A DNA stretch of 64,000 bases from Streptomyces malaysiense (GCF_000980885.2 NZ_LBDA02000012.1:186001-250000), one strand, 5' to 3'. Shown: positions 26,926 to 36,530, counted from the first letter of the stretch. The notes: a model not told the origin generated them from the sequence alone. Program-made: numbers and translations.

Positions 26926-28404
26926 TCATGACCAGCCCAGTTCGGAGTAGGCGCGATGCGCGAGAATGCCCTCGATCGCGGTGCGCGCGTAGGGGACCAG
27001 CTCGTGCGGGAGCGCCCCGGGCGCCCACCACCGCCACTCCGCGCACCGGTCGGGCTCCAGGACCTCGGGGCTGCCGGACCAGGACCGGGCACGGAAGACG
27101 AGCTGGATCCGCGGACGCCCCGTCGACGGGCCGAGGACGTGGACCACGTGGACGAGTTCGACGTCCGCCGGGTCGATGAGCAGCCCGGCCTCCTCCTGGG
27201 CTTCCCGAACCAGGCAGCTGACCGCGGCCTCCCGCTCGCAGTGCCCGGCCAGGAAGTGCCATGTGTTGCCGGCGAACGCCGCATCGGGGTGCCGCAGCCC
27301 GAGCAGGATCCGGCCGTGCTCGTCCTGGAGGTAGAGGTGGACGCCGACGATGTGGAGCTCGGTCCCCGCCGGTGCGCCATGACGTGTGCGAGGGCCACTG
27401 CCCTGCGGGCGGTCCGGCGCGGGGTGTTCGGCGGCGTGGCGCCGGATCATCTCGTCCAGGTTGGGGCTCAGCCGCAGCCGGTCGAGCGTGTCGACGGTGA
27501 ACCACTGAAGGAGGACACCTTCGCGCAGGTCCACGGAGTCGGGGTGGCCGCTCCAGCGGCCCTCGTAGATCCGGGTCGGCACGACGAGGCCGTCGACGCC
27601 GGTCGTCGTGTCCACCGTGTACGGCGTCAGACCGGTCGGTTCCAGCCCCGGGGTCTCCTCGGCGAGTTCGCGTCGCAGGGTCTCCTCCAGACAGGAGTCG
27701 CCGGGCTCGCGGCCGCCGCCCAGGAGGGCGAGGGTCCACGGCTCCCAGATGTGCTCCCGTTGGTCCCGCAGGTGAAGCAGGTAGCGACCGCAGCCGTCGT
27801 GGATCAGGGCGGAGGCGTTGACCGGCTCGGGCTGGCCGTCGAGGCCCTGGGCCTCGGCGTCCAGGAGCTTGGCGCGCAGCGTCGGTGAGCTGACGTCGGT
27901 GAGGGCCTGCCACTTCGCGCAGGCGGCTTCCGCGTCCCGCAACGCGAGCGGTGGCGCCGTGTCCTCCGTGAGGTAGAAGGCGAAGCGGAAGTCGTAGTGC
28001 TGGTGGGCGGGTTCGCCCTCGGCCGGGGCGGTCTCGAAGCCGTGGACGGCGATATCGGCCGGCGTGCCGAGGAACAGCGGGGTCATGCACAGGTCCCCGG
28101 GTCGGAGCCCGGTCTCCTCGTACACCCCGCGCAGCGCGGCAGCCGGCAGAGTCCTGTCGTCCCCGACGCGGCCGCCCGGAGCGACGAGTGTGTTCGACGG
28201 TCCGTGACCGATGTGCAGCACATGCCGGTCACGGTCGATGACCGCCGCGCTGCATGTGATGTGTCCGGGCAGCGCCGAGCGGCTCGTCGGCTCGGCGGGA
28301 CCGTCGAGCAGCGCCAGCAGCCCTGCCAGGGCGCCCCGTTCGTCCGGGTGCCGGGCCAGGTAGGCCTCGATGGTCGTGCGGATGTGGGAGCGGGAGGGCG
28401 GCAT
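26926..28404 (-). CDS. Protein with three tandem Nudix domains
   Basis: 492 residues. Domain 1 (about 45-180) has a degenerate Nudix box (GGRVGDDRTLPAAALRGVYE, then ETGL). Domain 2 (about 190-325) has GGGREPGDSCLEETLRRELA followed by EETPG. Domain 3 (about 345-490) has GHCEREAAVSCLVREAQEEA followed by GL. Boxes 2 and 3 keep the REx2EE core and should bind metal and hydrolyse a nucleoside-diphosphate-linked substrate; box 1 has RG for RE and may be structural. Three Nudix folds in one chain is unusual. It lies downstream of an ABC exporter on the same strand, about 100 bases away. Confidence 0.85.
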   Translation of the reverse strand: MPPSRSHIRTTIEAYLARHPDERGALAGLLALLDGPAEPTSRSALPGHITCSAAVIDRDRHVLHIGHGPSNTLVAPGGRVGDDRTLPAAALRGVYEETGLRPGDLCMTPLFLGTPADIAVHGFETAPAEGEPAHQHYDFRFAFYLTEDTAPPLALRDAEAACAKWQALTDVSSPTLRAKLLDAEAQGLDGQPEPVNASALIHDGCGRYLLHLRDQREHIWEPWTLALLGGGREPGDSCLEETLRRELAEETPGLEPTGLTPYTVDTTTGVDGLVVPTRIYEGRWSGHPDSVDLREGVLLQWFTVDTLDRLRLSPNLDEMIRRHAAEHPAPDRPQGSGPRTRHGAPAGTELHIVGVHLYLQDEHGRILLGLRHPDAAFAGNTWHFLAGHCEREAAVSCLVREAQEEAGLLIDPADVELVHVVHVLGPSTGRPRIQLVFRARSWSGSPEVLEPDRCAEWRWWAPGALPHELVPYARTAIEGILAHRAYSELGWS

Positions 28405-28506
28405 GTCATCACCTCGGGGGAACGCGCGGCGGGAGGTGGGCAGGGCGGTCAGGGCCGTCGCCGCGGGTCAGGGCGGCGGTATGCCCGGAAGCGGCGCCGG
28501 CATGGC

Positions 28507-30507
28507 TCACGAGCGTGTCCCGGTCTGTTCGCCGGCCGCCTCGGAGGTGACCTGGTAGGAGAGCAACTGCTGGAACATGCCGGTCTGCCGGGACAGTTCC
28601 TGGTAGGTGCCCTCCTGCACGATCCGCCCCTCGTCGAGGACGACGATCCGATCGGCCACGGCCACATTGGTGATCCGGTGCGTCACCAGCAGCACCACGC
28701 GATCTTGGGCCAGACCTCGCAGACGCTGGAAAATGCGGTGTTCGGCGCGGGGATCGAGGTTCGCCGTCGGTTCATCGAGGACCAGCTGTCCGGCCTCCCG
28801 GAAGAACGCCCTGGCCAGCGCGATGCGCTGCCACTGGCCGCCGCTGAGTTCCTCGCCGTTGAGCCACTCGCGCGCGAGCAGGGTGTCCAGACCGGAGGCG
28901 AGCCGGTCGACCACCTCGTCGGCGCCGGCGGCCTCGCACGCCTCCCGCACCGCCGCGTCACCACGCGCCGTGGGCTGCCCCAGGTTCACGTTCTCGCGCA
29001 CGGTCAGCGGCCAGTGCGCGTAGTCCTGGGGCACCAGGGCCACCTGCCGCCACAGCGCCTGAGGGTCGGCCTCCCCGACGGGCTTCCCGTCCCACAGCAC
29101 CTCCCCGGTGGTGGGCAGGTTCAGGCCGCTGATCAGCCTGGAGAGCGTCGACTTTCCCGATCCGTTGAATCCGACCAGGGCGGTGACCTCCCCGCGGCGC
29201 AAGGTCAGCGAGACGTCGGACAGGGCATCGTGCTCCTTGCCCGCGTAGCGGTGGGTGACGGACTTGACCTCGATCGTCCTCGGCGCTTCGGGGCGACGCG
29301 GGCCCCGGCGCATCCGGAAACCGCCCGCCCGCTCCAGGAAGTCGCTCCAGTCGTCCATGTACAGGCCCGTGCGCACCGCCCGCGCGCCGATCGCCACCAG
29401 GCCGCGGACCGACTGGCCGACCATCTGGAGTGCGAAGACCGCCGTCCCCGCGTGGCCGACGCTGATCCGCCCGTCGGCCAGCAGCAGGACGACCGCCACC
29501 CATACGACGGCCGAGCCCAGGCCACCGCACAACGCTCCGACGAGGGACATACGGGCGCCCTTGTCGGCCGCGCTCCGGTCCTCGCGGTTGATCCGGGCGA
29601 CGGTCTCCCGGTAACGGCCGGACAGGAACGGGGCCATGGTGCCGGCGCGGATCTGGTCGGCGGCGTCCCTGTTGTAGATGTGCCAGCGCAGCACCGACAG
29701 CATGCGCAGGTCGCCGTTGCTGCGCAGGTTCGCCAGGTACCGCACCCGCGCGGCACTGATCTGGGCCACGGCCTGCGGCAGGCTCGCGGCGATCAGGAGC
29801 GGCAGGAGCAGCCGGTTCACCCCGGCCAGCACCAGTGCTCCGGCGACGAACGAGGCCGCCGAGGCGATCAGGTCCTGCCCCTCGTCGATCAGGTCCCCGG
29901 TGACCTGCGCTCCACGGTCGGCCGCCTCCCGAGCGCGGTTGAACTCGGGGTCGTCGTAGGCGCACAGCTCGACCGCCGCGCAGCCGAGGAGCAGTTGCTG
30001 CTCGGCCTCGCGCGACATCAGCGGGCCCAGCCGGGAGGACAGCCAGCTGACGGTGATGCCCAGCAGGGCGCGCATGCCGGCGGCACCGGCCAGCAGGGCG
30101 ACGGACGGCCATGCCTGAAGCAGTCGGTGGTAGACGTCGTCACTGGTGAGGAGCGCGGTGAGGGTGCCGCTGATGGCGACCAGGCCGAGGGCCTGCATGA
30201 CACCGGCGGTGGCCTGGCACAGCAGGAGGCCGACGGTCGCCGGCCGGTCCACCTGCCAGGCCAGGGCCAATGAGCGGCGCACCAGCTGCGGCAGCCGCCG
30301 GGCCATGTCACGCAGCCGGATCGCACGGCCGGCCGCTTCACGACTGCCGGTCAGGTCGACGTACCGCATCCGCGGCTCGCCGCCGGACCTCGGCGGCGGC
30401 GCGGTGTCCTGCTCCCCGGTGCCGTCGGGGGGCGCGGCGGACTGCGCCGTCGGGGCGGTGCGCGGTTCGGGCACGAGGCCGGCCGGCTCACCGGTGGTTC
30501 CGCTCAT
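28507..30507 (-). CDS. ABC exporter, fused permease and ATPase
   Basis: The start at ATG 30507 is preferred because GAGGTGG precedes it; the product is 666 residues. After a Pro-rich tail come six hydrophobic segments (residues about 75-360) and a nucleotide-binding domain: Walker A GFNGSGKST, Q-loop VPQDYAHWP, signature LSGGQWQRIA, Walker B QLVLDEPTAN, and H-loop THR. Half-transporters of this type dimerise and export lipids, drugs or peptides. The start overlaps a short upstream frame as ATGA. Confidence 0.92.
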   Translation of the reverse strand: MSGTTGEPAGLVPEPRTAPTAQSAAPPDGTGEQDTAPPPRSGGEPRMRYVDLTGSREAAGRAIRLRDMARRLPQLVRRSLALAWQVDRPATVGLLLCQATAGVMQALGLVAISGTLTALLTSDDVYHRLLQAWPSVALLAGAAGMRALLGITVSWLSSRLGPLMSREAEQQLLLGCAAVELCAYDDPEFNRAREAADRGAQVTGDLIDEGQDLIASAASFVAGALVLAGVNRLLLPLLIAASLPQAVAQISAARVRYLANLRSNGDLRMLSVLRWHIYNRDAADQIRAGTMAPFLSGRYRETVARINREDRSAADKGARMSLVGALCGGLGSAVVWVAVVLLLADGRISVGHAGTAVFALQMVGQSVRGLVAIGARAVRTGLYMDDWSDFLERAGGFRMRRGPRRPEAPRTIEVKSVTHRYAGKEHDALSDVSLTLRRGEVTALVGFNGSGKSTLSRLISGLNLPTTGEVLWDGKPVGEADPQALWRQVALVPQDYAHWPLTVRENVNLGQPTARGDAAVREACEAAGADEVVDRLASGLDTLLAREWLNGEELSGGQWQRIALARAFFREAGQLVLDEPTANLDPRAEHRIFQRLRGLAQDRVVLLVTHRITNVAVADRIVVLDEGRIVQEGTYQELSRQTGMFQQLLSYQVTSEAAGEQTGTRS

Positions 30508-30806
30508 GCCGCCCACCTCGTATCCGGACACGCCGCCCGCACGGAGCCGGCGGCGAGCGGGGCGGGCGTGGCGGGCACGGGCGGAAGGGCGGTCCGAGGA
30601 TGGGGCAGGCGGTCCATGGCGGCCTCCGGAGTCGCGGACGGGGCACCGGGATCAACGACCTGGGCCCCTGTCTCGAACACACGTCTTTCGGACGTGGTGG
30701 AAATCCCGGTGCCAGGCGAATACGCGTTCGTGCCGGATACACCGACCCTTGTCCGGGCGGGCCGGTCGTCGAACTCCGCGGTGGCCGAAACGCCGAGGGT
30801 CGTCAC
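30504..30806 (-). CDS. Possible 100-residue protein coupled to the ABC exporter (weak)
   Basis: A GTG-started frame whose stop overlaps the exporter start as ATGA. It has no clear ribosome binding site, weaker third-position GC bias than its neighbours, no recognised domain and a Pro/Ala-rich C-terminus. A plus-strand frame through the same DNA is equally open. Such a small gene before an exporter could encode its cargo peptide, but the region may equally be an untranslated leader. Confidence 0.22.
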   Translation of the reverse strand: MTTLGVSATAEFDDRPARTRVGVSGTNAYSPGTGISTTSERRVFETGAQVVDPGAPSATPEAAMDRLPHPRTALPPVPATPAPLAAGSVRAACPDTRWAA

Positions 30807-30969
30807 GCGGGCTGCCGCACGGGCCCCGCCTGATCACCGGATGGGCTCGCGGGTCCCGGCCCCGGACTCGATGTGATGCGTCACTGTTCCGCGGTCGGAC
30901 GCGGCCCGCCGCGGACAGCCCTTAGACTCGGCGCCCGTACCAGTCATGATCACTACGGGAAGGGACCCC

Positions 30970-31176
30970 ATGTTCCAGGACGCTCCGATCTACCACCAGC
31001 TTGTCGCGGAGCGTGGCGATGTACCTGCGCGAGTGCGGGACGCGGCGACGAGCATATTGCGTGAACTCGAACACGTGATGGGGGCGACGGCCCTGCCCGC
31101 CCTATCGACGAGTCCGCTGCCGATGCGTCAGCCAGACGCCGCCGCGCGAGCCGCGCTTCAGCTGCCCAGGCCGTAG
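30970..31176 (+). CDS. Small actinomycete hypothetical protein
   Basis: ATG at 30970 after GGGAAGGGACCCC; 68 residues. MFQDAPIYHQLVAERGDVPA resembles a family of short Streptomyces proteins that begin with the same Tyr-x-Leu-Val-Ala-Glu-Arg-Gly pattern; the rest is helical then Pro-rich. No function is known. Confidence 0.6.
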   Translation: MFQDAPIYHQLVAERGDVPARVRDAATSILRELEHVMGATALPALSTSPLPMRQPDAAARAALQLPRP

Positions 31177-31240
31177 ACCGCCGTCGGGCCGGGGGTGTTA
31201 CCGGGCGGATTCCCGGGTGTCGCGTGCACGGGAACCGTGA

Positions 31241-31597
31241 TCACGGGGCGGTCGCGGCGTCCGCCGCGGGGCCGAAGTGCCCTGGGAACGCCCCCTGTCC
31301 GACCGGATGCCCCCTCCGCTCGGGGTCCTCCAGCGCCCCCGAGCAGACGTGCAGTTGCAGGCGCAGCGGATCACCGCCCGACACCGGGTTCTCGTGTCGC
31401 CGCCGCAGTTCGGGGAACGTGGGGGAGCCGTCCGCGCGACGGCGCAGGGCGGCCTCGGTCTCGCGGAAGGCGCGCTCGGCCGCCGCCAGGAACAGGGCCC
31501 GCTCGCTGGGGAACAGGCGGAACAGGTAGCCCTGCGAAATTCCGGCGCCCTGCGCGATCGCCGTCGTCGACGCGTCGTCCTGTCCGTCGACTGTCAA
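31241..31597 (-). pseudogene. TetR-family regulator, truncated
   Basis: Residues 9-50 are a TetR helix-turn-helix core (TTAIAQGAGISQGYLFRLF, PSERALFLAAAERAF). The first helix and the usual 20-30 N-terminal residues are missing. The C-terminal ligand-binding domain is cut to about 70 residues, with one recognisable stretch (RLQLHVCSGALEDPE). It lies directly downstream of the PP2C phosphatase gene. Confidence 0.5.
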
Positions 31598-31616
31598 TCG
31601 CCCGGGTGGATGCGCC

Positions 31617-32870
31617 TCAGAGCCGCACGATGACGAGGGCGACGTCGTCGCTGCCGCCGCCGGCCACGCCGAGGCGGGCCAGGATGGCGTCGGCCATCTG
31701 TTCGGGCCCGAGGCGGCTGCACTCGGACAGGACGCCGGTGAGGCGGTTCAGGCCGGTGTCGATGTCCTCGTCGCGGCGTTCGATGAGTCCGTCGGTGTAC
31801 AGCACGAGCGTGTTGCCCTGCTTGTAGTGGAGGCTGGCCTGCGGGCGGGGTACATGCTGCGGCCGGGCGCCCAGTGGTGGGTCCGTCGCCTGGTCCAGGA
31901 ACTCGGTGCGGCCGTCGGCGTGCACCAGGATCGGGGGCGGGTGTCCGGCGCTGCTGTAGGTGATCAGCCGGCTCCGCCGGTCGACGATGACCTCGACCGC
32001 GGTCGTGCCCAGCGCGTCCTCGATCGACCGGGCGTACAGGCCCAGCACCTCCAGGGCCTGCGCGGGGCGCACGAGGGCGCGAACGGCCGCTGACAGTGCG
32101 CTGCGCAGCATGCCCATGACCGCGGCGGCCCGCAGGCCGTGGCCGATGACGTCGCCGACGGCCAGCGCCAGCTGGTCCGGGGGGATGTCGACCACGTCGT
32201 ACCAGTCGCCGCACACGTTCAGCGAACCGACCGCCGGCTGGTAGCGCACCGCCACGTCCTGGTAGTGGTGAGCCAGGTCGGGGGTGTGCAGCATGGCCTC
32301 CTGCAAGGTGACGGCGACCTCGCGCTCGCGGGTGTGGGCCCGCCGCAGTTCCTCGTTCAGCCGCTGGAGTTCCCGCGTCCGCGCATACAGTTCCGCCTCC
32401 AGCGACTCGGCCGCCTCCAGCTTCTTGTCCACCCGGACGCCTGCGGGGCGGGTGGCCTGGTGGGCCTTGACGAACGCGGTGACGTCCTCGCCCCGGTGGA
32501 TGATCCACGCCACCTGCCCGTCCGGTCCGAGGACGGGGGTGTTCACCAGGAACCACCAGCGTTCCTCGAACATGCCGGGCCGGTGCGGGACGGGGATGTC
32601 GTACTTCTGGAGCGGCATCGTGTCCGGCTTCCGGGTGGCCAGCACCCGGTGCAGGGAGGCGTTCACCTTCCGCACCCCGTCGGCCTCCGGATCATCCGGG
32701 TTGTCCGGGAACGCCTGGAAGATGTGCCGGCCGACCAGGTCGTCCCGTGCGCGGCCGGTGGTTTCCAGGTAGGCGGCGTTGACGTCCACGATCACCAGGC
32801 CCGGGTCCAGCACCAGACACGGGGTGGGGACGGCGGCGAACAGGGCCGTGTGATCCACTTGTGCCGCCAT
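31617..32870 (-). CDS. PAS domain + SpoIIE-type PP2C phosphatase
   Basis: 417 residues, cytosolic. A PAS domain (about 8-125: TPCLVLDPGLVIVDVNAAYL), a coiled coil (about 145-185), and a PP2C domain from about 190 (VCGDWYDVVDIPPDQ, GDVIGHGLRAA, LVLYTDGLIERRD) with the metal-binding Asp residues. Typical of partner-switching control of sigma-B-like factors or of morphological regulators in Streptomyces. Start ATG preceded by GAGGAG. Confidence 0.9.
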   Translation of the reverse strand: MAAQVDHTALFAAVPTPCLVLDPGLVIVDVNAAYLETTGRARDDLVGRHIFQAFPDNPDDPEADGVRKVNASLHRVLATRKPDTMPLQKYDIPVPHRPGMFEERWWFLVNTPVLGPDGQVAWIIHRGEDVTAFVKAHQATRPAGVRVDKKLEAAESLEAELYARTRELQRLNEELRRAHTREREVAVTLQEAMLHTPDLAHHYQDVAVRYQPAVGSLNVCGDWYDVVDIPPDQLALAVGDVIGHGLRAAAVMGMLRSALSAAVRALVRPAQALEVLGLYARSIEDALGTTAVEVIVDRRSRLITYSSAGHPPPILVHADGRTEFLDQATDPPLGARPQHVPRPQASLHYKQGNTLVLYTDGLIERRDEDIDTGLNRLTGVLSECSRLGPEQMADAILARLGVAGGGSDDVALVIVRL

Positions 32871-33028
32871 CTCGCCGCTCCTCGTCCCCGCTGCAGCCGG
32901 TGCCCTGACCCCAACCTAGGCCGCGCCTGCCGCGCCCGCCCGGCCTGCCGCGCCCGCCCGGCTGCCGTGGGCGCCGACCGGTTGAACGCCGTACGGCGCC
33001 GGCCGGTGCCGCTGCCCCCGGGCAGGTG

Positions 33029-33712
33029 TCAGGGCCGCTGTTCCGTGGTTCCTGCCGTCCGCCCGTCCTCCTCCTCGCCGCCCGCACTCCTTCCGGGTGC
33101 GCCGGTGCGTCCCGCGGTCGCCGGCACGGCGTCGGCGCGGGTGCCGGTCCAGCCGTTGCCGAGCAGGTCGAAGACCCGGTCGAGGGCGATGCCGGGGTCG
33201 CGGGAACCGCGGACCAGGACGGGCGCCTCCAGGGCGAAGTGGGCCAGGGCCCGGCAGCCCGGGTCGTCCGCGGGCAGTCCGGCGTCGTCGGCGATCGCCG
33301 CGGCCAGGGTGTGTTCGTGCCGCAGCCACATCCGGCGGGCGTACTCGCGCAGGGCCGGAGTGGTGTCGATCAGGCGCAGGAAGTCGTCGAACCGGGGGTC
33401 GGCGTGGACCCGCCGGGAGTGTTCGCCGAGCAGGAGCCGGTGCAGGGCCTGCGGGACCGACTGGCCGGCGGGGCGTTCGCGCACCGCCGCGACCAGCGCC
33501 GCCTCACGGTCCGCGTCCTGGTCGAAGACGAGCGCCTCCTTGCCGTCGGGGAAGTGCTTGAACAGTGTCGTCACCGAGACGTCGGCCGCGTCGGCGATCT
33601 CGCGCACCCCGACGTCGTCGTAGCCCCGCTCGGAGAACAGTCGCAGCGCCGCGTCGGCGAGGGCCTGGCGGGTGGCTGCCTTCTTGCGCTCTCGGCGCCC
33701 CATCTCGGTCAC
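33029..33712 (-). CDS. TetR-family regulator
   Basis: 227 residues. N-terminal helix-turn-helix (VREIADAADVSVTTLFKHF) and a C-terminal ligand domain ending in a disordered Gly/Ala/Thr-rich tail. It is divergent from an FAD monooxygenase gene; the shared promoter has three TCGCGA sites. The usual arrangement is repression of the monooxygenase, released by its substrate. Confidence 0.88.
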   Translation of the reverse strand: MTEMGRRERKKAATRQALADAALRLFSERGYDDVGVREIADAADVSVTTLFKHFPDGKEALVFDQDADREAALVAAVRERPAGQSVPQALHRLLLGEHSRRVHADPRFDDFLRLIDTTPALREYARRMWLRHEHTLAAAIADDAGLPADDPGCRALAHFALEAPVLVRGSRDPGIALDRVFDLLGNGWTGTRADAVPATAGRTGAPGRSAGGEEEDGRTAGTTEQRP

Positions 33713-33724
33713 CAGGCCACCTTA

Positions 33725-33812
33725 TCGCGATCGTGAAGCGAGTTAGAAAGTTGAGCTGTTACGCTTTTTTAGCGGTTGCACTCAGACGGGTGCTGTCGCG
33801 ACTCGTTCGCGA
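33725..33812. promoter_or_regulatory. Divergent promoter with three TCGCGA sites
   Basis: TCGCGA occurs at 33725-33730, 33796-33801 and 33807-33812 in the intergenic stretch between the TetR and monooxygenase genes, the last two 5 bases apart. The middle of the region is AT-rich, fitting overlapping promoters. Candidate TetR operators. Confidence 0.4.
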
Positions 33813-33840
33813 TCCCGCGCCACCCGAGGGGAAGGTCCCG

Positions 33841-35106
33841 ATGACGAACAGCGCACGCCCGAACAGCGCACGCCCCGGCAGCACACCCCGGATCTGTGTG
33901 ATCGGCGGCGGGCCCGCCGGGCTGACCTGTGCCCGCGTCCTGCAAGGACACGGCATCGAGGTCACGGTGTACGACGCCGACGACGCCGTGGACTCCCGCG
34001 ACCCCGGCGGCACGCTCGATCTGCACGCCGACTCCGGCCAGATCGCCCTCGAGGACGCCGGGCTGCTCGACGCCTTCATGTCATGGGCCCGGCCCCAGGG
34101 GCAGGCCAAGACCCGCCGTGACGAGCACGGCACGGTTCTGGCGGAGTTCGTCCCCGGCCCCGGCGACGAGGCCGCGCCGGAGATCGACCGCGGCCGGCTG
34201 CGCCGGATGCTCTTCGACCACCTGCGGCCCGGCACCGTCCGCTGGGGCCACCGGCTGGTCCGCGTGCACCCGCTCGGCACCGGCGGACACCGCCTGGAGT
34301 TCGCGGACGGCAGCACCGTGGAGGCCGACCTGGTGATCGGCGCCGACGGGGCGTGGTCGAAGGTACGTCCCCTGGTCAGCGACGCCACCCCACGGCACCT
34401 CGGGGTCTGCTTCCTGGACGCCCGGTTCGACGAGGCCGACTCCCGCCATCCCGAGATCGCCGGGATCGTCGGCGCCGGCCACATGTTCTCCAAGGACGAC
34501 GACGGCCGCGCGGTGATCCTCCAGCGCAACGGCGACGGCGTGGTACGCGGCTACATCGCCTTCCGTGCCGCACCGGACTGGCATGTCGCGGCCGGCGTGG
34601 ACCTCACCGACCGGGAGAGCGTCCGCTCCCACCTCGTGCGGGAGTTCGGCCACTGGTCGGCGGCCATGCGAGCGTTGATCGTCCGCAACGACGGCGACTA
34701 CGTCCCGCGTTCCTTCCGGGCGCTGCCCGCGCCGCTCACCTGGGAGCACGTCCCCGGCGTCACACTGATCGGGGACGCGGCCCACCTGATGGCGCCCTTC
34801 GGCGGTCACGGGGCCAACCTCGCGATGCTGGACGGCGCGGAACTCGCCCACGCCGTCAGCCGGGCGGTCGGCCCCGAAGCGGCGGTCACCCTCCACGAGG
34901 CGGTCGCGCAGCACGAGTCGGACATGTTCGTCCGCTCCGGCGGACTGGCCGCGAGCTCCAACGACGCCCTGGTGCGGTTCTTCGCCACCACCGACGAGCC
35001 GGACCTGCCGCCGGACCACGAGCAGGAGCACCGGGACCACCTCACCCGGGCGCGGGCATACCGGCAGGAGCGCGCCCGCAGGAGGGGGGAGCGGGCCGGG
35101 GCCTGA
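33841..35106 (+). CDS. FAD-dependent monooxygenase (TetX-like)
   Basis: 421 residues. FAD-binding GGGPAGLTCARVL, the DG motif DLVIGADGAWSKVRP, and the GD motif GDAAHLMAPFGGHGANLAM place it in the group A flavoprotein hydroxylases closest in motif to TetX-type enzymes. ATG after GGGGAAGG. Regulated by the divergent TetR protein in all likelihood. Possible roles are hydroxylating an aromatic or tetracycline-like compound for resistance or catabolism; the substrate cannot be told from sequence. Confidence 0.87.
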   Translation: MTNSARPNSARPGSTPRICVIGGGPAGLTCARVLQGHGIEVTVYDADDAVDSRDPGGTLDLHADSGQIALEDAGLLDAFMSWARPQGQAKTRRDEHGTVLAEFVPGPGDEAAPEIDRGRLRRMLFDHLRPGTVRWGHRLVRVHPLGTGGHRLEFADGSTVEADLVIGADGAWSKVRPLVSDATPRHLGVCFLDARFDEADSRHPEIAGIVGAGHMFSKDDDGRAVILQRNGDGVVRGYIAFRAAPDWHVAAGVDLTDRESVRSHLVREFGHWSAAMRALIVRNDGDYVPRSFRALPAPLTWEHVPGVTLIGDAAHLMAPFGGHGANLAMLDGAELAHAVSRAVGPEAAVTLHEAVAQHESDMFVRSGGLAASSNDALVRFFATTDEPDLPPDHEQEHRDHLTRARAYRQERARRRGERAGA

Positions 35107-35390
35107 GCCGCCGCGTCCGATCCGGCCCGCGGGCGCGCTCCTGCCGGTGAGGTGGTCCGCGCTCGACCTTCCCGGCGTCCGGCGGGGGCCGGAACCCCCG
35201 TTCACCTGCGCCGAGGACGGCGGTGTGCTCATGGCCGCCGTCGGCCCGCGGCCGCCCCGCCCGCGACCATTCGGACCGCAGCGGGCATACTGTCGGCTGA
35301 CCGCTTCGATCCGTCGATCGTCGTGCGGTCACCGACCCGGGACCGGCCGGGGAGCGGGGCTTCCGGAAACGCGAGGAGTGGGGGGTTGTC

Positions 35391-36530
35391 GTGGGGCTGA
35401 TGGACCGTATCCGCGGTGAGTTCATCGACATCATCGAGTGGACCGACGACGGCCGGGACACCATCGTGTGGCGCTTTCCGCGCCACGGCAACGAGATCAA
35501 GATGGGCGCGCGGCTCGTGGTGCGCGAGTCGCAGGTGGCCGTCTTCGTCAACGAGGGCCGGCTGGCCGACGTCTACCAGCCCGGCACGTACACCCTCTCG
35601 ACCCAGAACATGCCGGTCCTGTCCACGCTGAAGGGCTGGAAGTACGGCTTCGAGTCGCCGTTCAAGGCCGAGGTCTACTTCGTCACCACCCGGCAGTTCA
35701 CCGACTTCAAGTGGGGCACCCAGAACCCGGTGATCCTGCGCGACGCCGAGTTCGGCATGGTCCGGGTCCGTGCCTTCGGCACCTTCGCGGCGAAGGTGGT
35801 GGACGCCGCCGCGCTGCTGCGCGAACTGGTCGGCACCGACCCGCAGTTCCGCACCGAGGAGGTCGGCGAGCACCTGCGGCAGCTGATCGTCTCCAAGCTG
35901 GGTTCCGCGCTGGGCTCGTCCGGCGTGCCGCTGCTGGACCTCGCCGCCCGGCAGGACGGCATCGGGCGGCAGCTGGCCGACGCGCTGACCCAGGAACTGA
36001 CCTCCACCGGCATCGCCATCCCGCGGTTCTACATCGAGAACATCAGCGTCCCGCCGGAGATCGAGGCGGCGATCGACACCCGTTCCCGGATGGCCATCAC
36101 CGGCAACCTGGACGACTACGCCAAGCTCCAGGCGGCCGACGCGATCCCGCTCGCCGCCGCCAACCCCGGCACCGGCGGTGACGCCCTCGGGCTGGGCGTG
36201 GGCATGGCGCTGGGCCAGCGCGTCGTACAGAGCATGTCCGGCACGGCGGCTTCCTCGGCCGCGGCGACACCGGAACCGCCGCGGCCCGCCCCCGCCGCGG
36301 ACGTCCCGCCGCCGCTGCCCACCGCGCCGCGCTGGTTCCTCGCGGTCGCCGGACGGCAGCAGGGCCCCTACGACGAGAGCGCGCTGGCCGGGCAGGTCGC
36401 GGCGGGCAACCTGAACCGCACCACGCTGGTCTGGCGCAGCGGGCAGGCCGCCTGGCAACCCGCCGACCAGGTACCGGAGTTGGCGTCGCTGCTCGCCGAC
36501 GTCCCGCCGCCGCTGCCCCCGCAGGGCTGA
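35391..36530 (+). CDS. SPFH-domain protein with C-terminal GYF_2 domain (YdjI-like)
   Basis: 379 residues. Residues 1-260 are an SPFH/band-7-like domain of the virion-core type (EFIDIIEWTDDGRDTIVWRF, GTYTLSTQNMPVLSTLKGW). Residues 305-370 are a GYF_2 domain (WFLAVAGRQQGPYDESAL, LVWRSGQAAWQPADQ), joined by Pro-rich linkers ending PPPLPPQG. No membrane segment, so it probably binds membranes through its partner. The next gene is a zinc-ribbon membrane protein; B. subtilis has a similar SPFH / zinc-ribbon pair in the ydjFGHI operon, tied to PspA-type envelope stress. Confidence 0.85.
   Translation: MGLMDRIRGEFIDIIEWTDDGRDTIVWRFPRHGNEIKMGARLVVRESQVAVFVNEGRLADVYQPGTYTLSTQNMPVLSTLKGWKYGFESPFKAEVYFVTTRQFTDFKWGTQNPVILRDAEFGMVRVRAFGTFAAKVVDAAALLRELVGTDPQFRTEEVGEHLRQLIVSKLGSALGSSGVPLLDLAARQDGIGRQLADALTQELTSTGIAIPRFYIENISVPPEIEAAIDTRSRMAITGNLDDYAKLQAADAIPLAAANPGTGGDALGLGVGMALGQRVVQSMSGTAASSAAATPEPPRPAPAADVPPPLPTAPRWFLAVAGRQQGPYDESALAGQVAAGNLNRTTLVWRSGQAAWQPADQVPELASLLADVPPPLPPQG

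Noticed and set aside
30568..30876. Plus-strand 102-codon frame as a RiPP precursor
   Set aside because: No ribosome binding site, modification enzyme or leader/core pattern; overlaps an equally weak minus frame.
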